A DNA stretch of 64,000 nucleotides. Source: Macrostomum hystrix (taxonomy: Eukaryota; Platyhelminthes; Macrostomidae). Positions 55,766 through 64,000 of this stretch are shown here, in pieces. Under the pieces are notes generated by a model. That model had not been told where the DNA came from and searched no databases. It saw only the letters and a list, made by a program, of their open reading frames with translations. A program made the translations under genes and the position numbers. How positions within the stretch are numbered: the first letter of the stretch is position 1; the number at the start of each line of letters is the position of its first letter. Location: NCBI GenBank assembly GCA_950097015.1, contig CATNEN010000025.1:2292001-2356000 (forward strand), given 5' to 3'.

Positions 55766-56114
55766 GACCAGCGAGAAGGCGATTTTGTGACGTTTTCATA
55801 GTCCAGTAGTTTAAACTCTCACGGGCGTTGGACAAGCCGCTAAAGTCCCTACTGAAAGTAGCGTGACATGATTCGTCTCCTCAAGTTATTACCAATTGTT
55901 ACAAGCTTAGGAGACCCAGAAAAGTAATTTTAAATAATCTGAAAAACGAGACAACACTGCAAGCAATAATTTTTTTGCACTCCAAAAACTGGCACAAGTC
56001 GCCAGCAGCGAATTTTGTGCACATCTTTTTAATGCAAAGAAACACAAAGTTTTTAAATTTCCTTTGAGTAGGATACCGAGTAGCTATCGATAAACATTTC
56101 AAATCCAGATCTAT
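55766..56114. other. 3' flank of the acidic-protein gene, no feature seen
   Basis: Unique AT-rich sequence; no clear polyadenylation signal on the minus strand. Confidence 0.35.
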
Positions 56115-57230
56115 TCAACAAGACGCTCGACATTTTTCAACGTTCATCAGCCTGGAGGGCGGATTTGGCAAGCAGGATTCGAGGAGTGTCTCGCTCTCAT
56201 TTAGCAATTGCCGCATCAGCTCCGAGGACAAGCTGACCTCCTCCGGCACTGATTTGTTGCCATTAGACGCTGACGCCAAGATCTTCGTCGCATCCGCTGT
56301 AACGCCGTAGCCGTCATCCGAGTAATAAAGCCTCGGTTTCTCCGGCGTCGGGTGCCAACGAACTGATGAGTGAACAGGTAGCGAGCGACGCCGGGGGGCC
56401 TGACTCTCGCGGTTGTGGGCTCGATGGCTCGCACTGAAAAATGCACCGGCTTCCGCGGCTCGCCGACGGCGGAACAGGCGCCAGCTGGCTTGACGCATCC
56501 GGTCGCTCCAGAATGCACCAATCTGGCCGCGCCCATTCGCAGTCGAGGCAGTTCCTGGAGTCGCGTCGTCGACAACGAACTCAACAAAATCGTCGTTCGT
56601 TGCCTGCAAGGCCTGCCACTGCGTGCCGTCTTCTATGGACTCCTCGCTGGATTGAATATCATCCACCTCCTGGTCATCTTCTGATTCAGCCTCGATTGCA
56701 CGAATAACTACAAAGTCGGCCTGGCCTTCGTTTAAGTTTTCATCGTCGTCAAGGTCATCAAGAGCTACCACTAAGTTGCGAGACGTTCTCAGTCTGGCTG
56801 TATTGGCCACACGGAAACCAGCTGCCTCCGTTGACGTGTCGTCATCGGCTTCATCGTCTGCATCTTGCGCAGACTCGTCAGACGAAGCCTGATCGTGCAG
56901 CAAGGGTTGGCGCCGGTGGCCAACAGCCTGGCGAAGCAAACGGCGTGAGGAGTGGCGATACACAACGGTTGTTGAAGCTGGCAATCGTTCAGTTACGCGT
57001 TGAACAGTGGCGGATTTCGATGTAAGCGCCGCTGTTGCCGTCGCTGTAACCATCGCTGTCGCTGTGTTCGTGGCTGCGGCTGATTCGGTGATGGCAGCGG
57101 ACTGGACCAAGTGCCAACTTTCAGAGCTCTCACTATTAGCTGCAGCTTCGTTAATAGTGCTAGTTGGCGAACTGCTGGAGGACTGCGATTCTTCCGTGCT
57201 GCCAGAGCCACTTCGGAGTGACTCCTGCAT
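56115..57230 (-). CDS. acidic, disordered protein of unknown function
   Basis: Single open frame of 371 aa. Layout: Ser/Thr/Ala-rich N-terminus; a basic patch near 90-110 (VYRHSSRRLLRQAVGHRRQ); long acidic stretches (DESAQDADDEADDDTS, LDDLDDDENLNEG, SEDDQEVDDIQSSEES); a hydrophobic island NDDFVEFVVDD; a basic region FWSDRMRQASWRLFRRRR; RRSLPVHSSVRWHP; and a C-terminal helix (SSELMRQLLNESETLLESCL). The non-repetitive C-terminal half and GC-rich codon use argue for a real gene. I do not recognise the family. The mix of acidic runs and short basic or hydrophobic islands would suit a nuclear or adaptor protein; that is a guess. It lies 0.7 kb downstream of the TTLL gene on the same strand, with a conserved-looking hairpin between them. 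Confidence 0.6.
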   Translation of the reverse strand: MQESLRSGSGSTEESQSSSSSPTSTINEAAANSESSESWHLVQSAAITESAAATNTATAMVTATATAALTSKSATVQRVTERLPASTTVVYRHSSRRLLRQAVGHRRQPLLHDQASSDESAQDADDEADDDTSTEAAGFRVANTARLRTSRNLVVALDDLDDDENLNEGQADFVVIRAIEAESEDDQEVDDIQSSEESIEDGTQWQALQATNDDFVEFVVDDATPGTASTANGRGQIGAFWSDRMRQASWRLFRRRRAAEAGAFFSASHRAHNRESQAPRRRSLPVHSSVRWHPTPEKPRLYYSDDGYGVTADATKILASASNGNKSVPEEVSLSSELMRQLLNESETLLESCLPNPPSRLMNVEKCRASC

Positions 57231-57492
57231 GGGGTTGGCTAATGAAGCCTTTGATGATTAGCAGCCTTGCGGATAGGAGATAAAATTTTATTCAACTGAT
57301 TTATCTACTCGCCTATTTCTGTATCCATCAACGCCGTCTATTATCGATCGATCGAGAAAAGAATACTAATTAGCCTTCTAGCAGCCCCTTGCCATTTCTT
57401 AGTTGCTACTTGTAATCTACTCAAGATATTTGTCAGAGTTTAGTTTTTTCGCTGTCTATGGGATTGTTTAGACTTAGCCACGCTAAGTGTGG

Positions 57493-57561
57493 CCAATGAC
57501 TTCTATATAATAGCATCTAATACCATTTCCAGTCCAGATGCTATTATATAGAAGTCCTTGG
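57493..57561. repeat. long near-perfect hairpin (26-bp arms, 17-base loop)
   Basis: The left arm 57493-57518 (starting CCAATGACTTCTATATAATA) pairs with 57536-57561 with one mismatch. Outside it, GTTTA and GCCAC words recur in inverted order at both sides, the left side carrying about 11 extra bases, so the full fold is near 50 bp per arm. It could be a microRNA-like precursor or a tiny palindromic MITE. Confidence 0.7.
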
Positions 57562-57944
57562 TGTGGCACTTCTTAAACGAAATAATACTCTGTACAGAAT
57601 AATTCTACCAAACAAGTCTACCGTAGCAACACCGACTGCAAAAATAGCTCGTATATATTTTCAAATCAAGAACTAACAAGAGGCTAGTAAGCTTTAGCAA
57701 ATTCTAATATTCAAATAATATTTTCTCGCCGCATAAAGCGCCCACAAGGCAGTGAGCATGACACGTGGTCAGCAGTAAAATACGCAGAGGAAGAAAGGAA
57801 AACTATAGTAAATATCTACTTAGCGAATACGAGGATAAGTAGAAAGAGATTATACAATTAGAAGGCCAATAATTAAAAGTAAAAAGTACACAATTTCTGA
57901 AAATCGCTCATTACGATTAGAACTCAAACAAATCAAAAAACTAT

Positions 57945-57976
57945 TCACGAAACTGCCACAGAGGATTGTTGCTGAA

Positions 57977-58013
<37 letters not shown>

Positions 58014-61000
58014 AGCCGCATCAGAGTAGAGGTAGACAACTAGAAGGCAGTCCTGGCACAGCTGCACCACCCTGCGGCAGCAGTTAATCTCAGTTTCTGT
58101 GGGGGCCTCACGTGACTGTCGAAGAATCACCTCCCAGCCGGCGCTGCCTGCGAACGTCTCCCACAGGCCCTGACCGTGGCACCACAGGAGGCGGTTGTAC
58201 AGCTTCTCAAATAGGCGCTCGAGGTTCTTAGCAGCGGCAGCCACATCCGAGGCTGTCATACGCAGCGCCTTATCGAGCGCTACGCGCACATTTCTTCTGG
58301 CGATGTCGAGCACTTTTTGTCGTTTGTCAGCGTCGAGGCTTAACCGCCAGTAGCCGCTCACATCGGCCTTTCTAGTGCGCCAGTTGTCCTGCAGCTGACG
58401 CAGCAGCTGATCGGCGCCACGGTTCGACTTACCCGGGAAGCGGATGCTCAACTCGTTAAGAAACTTCAGTGTTCTCAACGCAAGCTGCTCGCGTTCGTTC
58501 GCGCTAGTCAATTCTGAATGCTGTTTCTGCTGCTGCTGTAGCAGTTTCTGCTTTTTTAATGCCTTCTTTTTCGTATCATCCTTTGCAGCTAGCTTTTCTG
58601 CACCAGTTTTTGTCTCCAGCTGCTTTTTAAGACTCGCTGCACCAACCCCCACTCTACTCCGTCGAGCTGCAGCCTGTTCTTCGTCATCAGAATCGGATTC
58701 GCTGCTAGCAGCCTGGCCCTCGGCCATCAGCTGTTGAACAGTCTTGGAGCTGAGCTGGGCCAGCTTCTTGGCCACTTCGTCAGTTTTGCTAGTGTAGAAC
58801 GTTTTGAGCTCGCGTTGCAGCGCCTCCACTGGGCCGCCATCAACCAGGGCCGCGATGGCATCTAGCATCTGGGACACAAGTTTCTCCTGCTTCGCCGCGT
58901 CGTCAACTGGAAAGATGCGACGGAATCTCTGGCAGACCCGCCCGTCCGCCTCTTTCATGCGGTCCTGCAGCTTCAGTCGGGCCAGCAGTGCTGTGAGATC
59001 GGTCACCTCCTTCTGAGCCGACTTGACCGACCCGGGAGGACCTTCTGTTACCTGCGTTGCGGTCTTCCAGTCTGCTGGGCTGACGTTTAGTAGCATCAGC
59101 GTCTCTTCCAGTAGCTGCAGCTTCACTCCCTGCTCTCTGGTGTTCTCGTAGTCAAAGCTGGGCGATCTGTTGACTTCCATTAGCCAGGGCTTTAGTTCAG
59201 CATCGAGCAGGACGTCAAAACCCAGAAGCTCGAAGCAGACAGAGTTACTGCCTGGATGATCTGCAGGACGGCACTGCCGGTAAGAGCGGAGGATATGCGG
59301 ATAGGCGGCAAACACAGTCCTAACTATCAGGTCAACGATGTTCCGCCAGACTAACGCCACATCGTACTTGTGCTGTTGCAGGTAGTTGTTCAGAAACACC
59401 AGCGGGCGCTTCGTGCCACTAACTGTGGCGCCTTTGCGCCTGGAAGAGTCGTACTGATCATTCGGCCGATTCTGCTTGTTCACCGAGCAGTTTGTCAGGT
59501 GCATGAATGACAGTTCCTCATTCGCTTTGCACTTCTGCGGATCTAGGTAGGGCTCGGAGCTCATTCGGGTGAAGCCGTCGTTGAACAGATAAATTCGAAG
59601 TGGATCGCACGAGGTGATCAATACATAGAGCCGCAAATCAAACTTGACATTTTCGATGAGGAAAGGATTGGATACGTACTCTTGTAGGACGCATTCTCCT
59701 TCAAAAGTTTGCGGCACTTCATCCGCTGTCTTGTAGATCTTAATGCCGCGACCAGATGCGCCGTCCACGGGCTTGCAGATATAGGACGGCTTCACTTCAG
59801 ACTTCTGCTCCTGCACGTGCTGGCGAAACGTCGCGAGTTGATCAGGTAGGCACCAGGTACGCGGCGAGAATTTGTACTCACTTGGGTACCGTGCTGCTAG
59901 TTTATACATGTTCTTAGCTAAAAGATCTTTGCGACAGATTTCCACCATACCGGGAAAGTGATTGACCCTTTGAAACTGTTTCAGCTGAGTCAGACGCTCA
60001 GTAGAAATGAATGTATCATTCCAGATGAGAAAAGGCGTTTTAAAATCGTCTTTGGTTGTTTTTACAAAGTCGATATGCCTTGCAGCTTCTTCAACAACTG
60101 AATATCGAGTACCGCTGAGATTCGCTGGCAGGGGTCGGCTTAGTTTGATGATTCGCAGCTTTTGTAGCTCGAATCGATCAAATTCAAACTCAGCTAGACC
60201 TTTGGATGCACGCTTTGCTGAGAAGTCCTCTTCGCGTAATCCACGCTTCACAAATGGCCTCTCATCAGTTTCAGACAGCCTAGAAGACTTCGGCCTTTCT
60301 GCGATCATAGACCTCTGCTCGGCTGTTCTCGGCGGAGACAGATCCCGACCGGGTGACTGCTTGCGACGACCTGAAAGGGTCAAATCCTCTCTAGGAGGCA
60401 TTTTTGAGCCAGATTTTAAGTAGCTCGACTCCTTTTTAGCACTACTGTCATCCCGAAGAGCGCCGCGTCGAGGAGATAGTCGATTATCATCTTTGCTTGT
60501 GGGTCTTAGCGATAAGTCCCTGTCACTGTCTTTTCGACTATCAATTCTAGTGACGCCTCGCGGCGACAGGCCCTTTTCGTCTTCTTTTCTCTTGTCCAGG
60601 CCTTTTTTGCTATCATCGAGTGGCTTCTGACCCGCTCGTAACCTTTGCGGAGCAGAGTCGAAGTCCTTTGCTCTGCGCGGGGAGGTCTCACTTTTACTTA
60701 TGGTCTTAGATGGAGGTGAAAGGCTTCTCCCAGCTTTGCCGCTAAGCAAAGGACGATTGGCAGGCGCACGTTTATTCTCCTCGCTTTCGCTGTGGCTGTC
60801 TGAATCCGACGTGCGAAGACCGGCTGATTTCTTCTTTTCAAGCGGATCCTGTCTTGGTGAAGAACCGGGTCTGTTCAATACGCCAGCCTTTGGCTGCTCC
60901 TTGTCGCCTCGAAAGCTGGACTGTGAAACTCGTGTTTCTTTTGGAATGGAGCCTTCCTTTCGATCCAGGCCCGGTTTGTATCCAGATTTCGGCCTAAGAC

Positions 61001-63062
61001 CACTTTTCGGCACATCAGCTGTGACCTGATCAGGAGCTTCATCTCGACGTCGCGGCGACAGACCACTGCCTGACCTGTAGCCAGTCCTTGGAGAAGACTC
61101 TTTCTCTTTCTCAACTCGCAGCTCCTTTCGAGTAGACGGGTCATTTCTACGCCGCTGCAAATCATCGTCCCGTTTCTGGAGTGGAGAGTCGCTATAGCTA
61201 TTCTCAATCAAACCTTTTGAGCGCGAGAGAAGATTATCGCGCTGGCCGACCTTTGATGGTACTCGCTGCGCACTCGCACGACTCGGCGATAAATCTTTTC
61301 CTGATGAGGATTTTAAAGGCGGTGACGAGGCGCGACCAAGGTCATTTCGACGACGAATAGGAAGAACGTCGGACATTCTCGGAGGTGACTCTTCATCACT
61401 GTCATTGGGCCTCTTTGCGCGACGCAACAGAGAATCGTCTCTATCATCCGTCAATATCTTCTTACGGGCAAGAGGCTCTTCACGCGTCGCTCTTGGTGGA
61501 GGTGAGTCAGTGCGGCCCCTTAAGGGCTCCCTTCTGCGGTGCAGAGGCATTTCGTCTAGTTCGCCTCTACTCGCCAAATCTCTTCGACGATTAAATGACT
61601 CCTCTCGCGAAGTGGAACCAAGAGGTGGTGAACCACTTCTCAATTTGAGATCCCTTCTATTTCGAGATGGTAGGTCTTCAGCATCGCTGGTTCTGCTTGT
61701 AAATTCATTTCGACGAGTCAGCGATTCCGTACGCGATAAAGAATCGAGAGGTGGTGAGCCACTTCTAGAATTAAGATCTCTTCTCTTGCGCAATGGAAAA
61801 TCATCAGCATCGCTGGTCTTGCTTGTTAAGTCCTTTCGTCGACCAAGGGACAATGAGTCGGTTCTTTCGTCGGTTTCATATCTTCTCCGCATCTCATTTC
61901 GTGGGGAAAGCTTTGAAGGCGGTGACTGATCTCTTCCAGGTCCAGTCAAGCCTCCTCGAAACGGGCCTCGAGCAGCAGTTCTCGAACGAGGAGAATCACT
62001 ATCGACTTCAGCAGTTCGTCTATGACGCACTGGAATGTCATCATCAGCAATATCGCTTGTAGGCTCCTTTCTGCGGTTCAAAGGCTGTTCACGAGAGGAC
62101 GACCGAAGTCGTGAAGAGTCGTTTTCTGCATCCAGATCTTTGCGGCCACGAACAGGCGAATCTGCCCGTGATCCAATTTTGAGGGCTGCCCTAGGGGAGT
62201 TGCGGCGCAATGAGATATCAGCGTCACGAAGGGCTTCATCCGAAAATTTTCTGCGACGATTTGGAACTTCATCAAGATTCATGGACTTCTGTGGCGGAGA
62301 ATCATATTCAATGCTTTTGTTGCCGAGGTTACTTTGACGAGAGCGCAATGAGCTATCATCGTCACGAAGGCTCGATTGAAGCCTACTGCTGCGTTGGGAA
62401 AAATCTGCATCGCTCTTACCAGAGACAACCGGCCTCAGGTTTCGCGATGTGTCTGCTAGCCGGCTCCGTGCAGCATCCGAGTTATCAGAAGAAGACGCAT
62501 CATCTTTAACGCCAAGTCGCATGTTATCCGTGCTGTCATAGGGCCTACCAGGCTTTCCATTGGCAGCCGTCCGACGGCTGAATGAGCGGGTGCCTGCTGC
62601 GTCCTCATCGGCATCGCCAGCTCTGCCTCGGCTGTGAATTCCTTGAGAAGGCCGAGGCGACAGCTTCGAAGATCGCTCTGGGTCACGCGATGACGACTCA
62701 GCTGGTCGCGGTGATCCCGACCGCCGAGACGGGATGTCATGGTCATGGATGCTTCCACCGGGACGCAAGGAAGATCCAGCAGACGCTCTCGATCGGTAGG
62801 ATGTAAAGCTGCTGTTTTTGTCCACTTCTTCGTCGCTATCGCTATCTCGATTCAGTCGACTGCGAGTTCCGGTGCCAGTAGAGCCGCTGCGACTGCCGCC
62901 TGGTGCTGGATGCCTTTGGCCACTGCTGGTTGCTGGCTCAATAAGGCGGCTGCCTTCTGAGGACCTTGATGGGCTCTCAGAGATAGGCTTCAGGTCCTGA
63001 GCTGATGCCTTGTTCAGGTAGAGAGGCGCCATGGCGTCATAAAGTCGTGCAAAGCCTGCCAT
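57945..63062 (-). CDS. tubulin polyglutamylase, TTLL6/13-like, with very long RS-like N-terminus
   Basis: A single 1705-codon exon. Residues about 1-960 are disordered, with repeating Arg/Ser/Asp blocks (RRKDLTSKTSDADDFPLRKR and SRSGSPPL motifs every 35-45 residues). The tubulin-tyrosine-ligase domain follows (about 962-1335): HFPGMVEICRKDLLAKNMYK, FSPRTWCLPDQ, ATP-binding K1097 in YICKPVDGASGRGIKIYK, FDLRLYVLITSCDPLRIYLF with R1144, MHLTNCSVNK, and the Mg-ATP residues E1296 and N1298 in KPWLMEVNRSPSF. EICRKDLLA, RTWCLP and ITSCDPLRI place it with the TTLL6/TTLL13 glutamylases, which add glutamate chains to tubulin in cilia and neurites. A charged, helical C-terminal region (about 1370-1680) ends in polyQ. 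TTLL6/13 are normally about 800-900 aa, so the N-terminal extension is exceptional. The start at 63062 is the first Met (MAGFARLYDAMAPLYLNKAS). Confidence 0.9.
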
Positions 63063-63493
63063 TTGGTTGTCCTAGTTTTCGACGGCAGGTTTGCCACTTG
63101 CTTGCCTTAGTAAATTAAATAAATGAAGAATTCGTTATCTTCAAACTAGTTTTCTCTTTTTCTCTTTTATTTAGCTTGCAGAGTAATTGGTCTGTCTTTA
63201 GCTCAATATAAAATTCGAATGCGTTTGCGTGCTTAGTGTCTCTCATGGCAACGCGCCTTTCTAACCCTTTTAGCTGGCAGCCCAACGGAGCACACATGGC
63301 GGTTAGCAAGAACTCCAAGTCTATGCATTATGTACAGTAGTTTCTCCTACGCGTTCCATTTGTCATTGGCCCCACCCGCCCAGTGCACAGCCGCGAGTGT
63401 GCTGCGCTGTGCGCTGCAATGCACAAACTTACCTCGAACTATGCACCAAATTGTTTTTCAAGCGACGGTATTCGATAGTGAAAAAGCTGAATA
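63063..63493. promoter_or_regulatory. 5' flank of the TTLL gene with an inverted CCAAT box
   Basis: Probable promoter region. A GC-richer patch at 63345-63425 includes ATTGG in GTCATTGGCCCC and CCCACCCGCCC, a combination seen in housekeeping promoters. No TATA box is obvious on the minus strand. Confidence 0.3.
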
Positions 63494-63940
63494 TTAACAG
63501 TAGGACAACCAAGCAATTTTACCGCCCGTTTTCCCCCCCCCCTGAAAATTTTTGTCGTGCTAACAGCGTTGGTTGGCGACTGTTTGGTTGACAGACTCGG
63601 CGATGGTGTCCTGTGGTTGAGCTGCGTCTAATATTCTGGGTTGATCAGTGAAATTGGAGAAATTCGCGTCAGGCTGTCCATAGTGGCCTAGTTCCACCTG
63701 TTGTAGCCCTTGAAGGTCCAGCAAATCCGTCTAGATAAAGGCAGGTGACCACCGAAGGCGGAGATGCTGCAGGCACATTCGGGTGACTTGCTAATAAATG
63801 TTGAAGGCCTGGCAAGGCCGCACTGACGCGCAGTGCTAATTCGTGTATAGGCCATAGGGGTCTATGAAATACACTAGCGCTTATCGGAAAAATCTGACCT
63901 TCAGCCAGAACCTTTTTTGAATATCTAAAAATACAGCAAG
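63494..63940. mobile_element. second copy of the TTAA MITE, right end lost
   Basis: Begins TTAA (63494-63497) then CAGTAGGACAACCAAG, and aligns with 54645-55096 along nearly the whole length: GACTGTTTGGTTGACAGACT, GAAATTCGCGTCAGG, GCAGGCACATTCGGGTGACT, GAAATACACTAGC. Similarity fades after the GAATATCT near 63921-63928, and no matching right terminus is seen, so this copy is truncated or very decayed at that side. Confidence 0.7.
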
Positions 63941-64000
63941 TTTTATCCACTAAGCTAATATATAATTAAGTCACAATCAAAAGCACGAACGAGGGACTTA

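Noticed and set aside
58444-63000. Plus-strand and alternative minus-strand frames over the TTLL gene
   Set aside because: Shadows of the 1705-codon catalytic gene; Arg/Ser-rich codons open the complementary frames.

Overview
The window is animal nuclear DNA. Spliced genes with GT-AG introns, tankyrase, MKK4 (MAP2K4), TMUB1, an ATRX-type ADD protein, an ARHGAP19-like RhoGAP and a tubulin polyglutamylase, tRNA-derived SINEs and many minisatellite arrays together point to a bilaterian invertebrate. My best guess is a flatworm such as Macrostomum or another lophotrochozoan, judged only from the overall look of the genes and repeats; nothing here proves the species. Exons are GC-rich and rich in glutamine (CAG) tracts, while introns and spacers are AT-rich.

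Layout. 1-0.6 kb: last exon of an unidentified plus-strand gene. 1.4-3.1 kb: the first coding exon of tankyrase (minus), with a 41-bp satellite filling the intron beside its splice donor. 6.3-9.1 kb: a complete three-exon ADD-domain protein (minus), without the ATRX helicase. 12.8-14.4 kb: TMUB1 (minus, two coding exons). 17.5-19.1 kb: MKK4 (minus, two coding exons, with a 30-bp repeat array in the intron). 20.3-22 kb: a SINE, an isolated exon, a hAT transposase remnant and a 21-bp array. 25.1-31.8 kb: an apparently complete DNA transposon. 31.8-32.0 kb: the start of a C-type-lectin-like gene that the transposon interrupts. 33.4-36.4 kb: a very large inverted pair of 19-bp satellite arrays. 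37-39 kb: two 24-bp arrays and an isolated exon. 40.1-48.2 kb: a complete nine-exon RhoGAP gene (plus) with a TATA and multi-CCAAT promoter; its introns hold satellites and SINEs, including about 75 copies of a 30-bp unit. 48.3-54 kb: purine-rich tracts, SINEs and a second inverted pair of related arrays. 54.6-55.2 kb: a MITE flanked by TTAA (piggyBac-like), with a second copy at 63.5 kb. 56.1-57.2 kb: an acidic unknown protein. 57.9-63.1 kb: a TTLL polyglutamylase with a long RS-like N-terminus.

The host genes are unrelated neighbours; there is no operon logic. They cover Wnt/telomere regulation (tankyrase), heterochromatin reading (ADD), ubiquitin-like ER membrane biology (TMUB1), JNK signalling (MKK4), Rho control (RhoGAP) and microtubule glutamylation (TTLL).

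The most interesting item is the 6.67-kb transposon at 25114-31778. It encodes an uninterrupted 766-aa Tnp2/CACTA-type transposase and, 50 bp upstream, a seven-exon 400-aa accessory gene whose exons join in frame throughout. Its termini (TACCCTACTCTC) and its 8-bp flanking duplication (CACACTAA) are not those expected for CACTA elements. All splice models were read by eye and no database search was possible.
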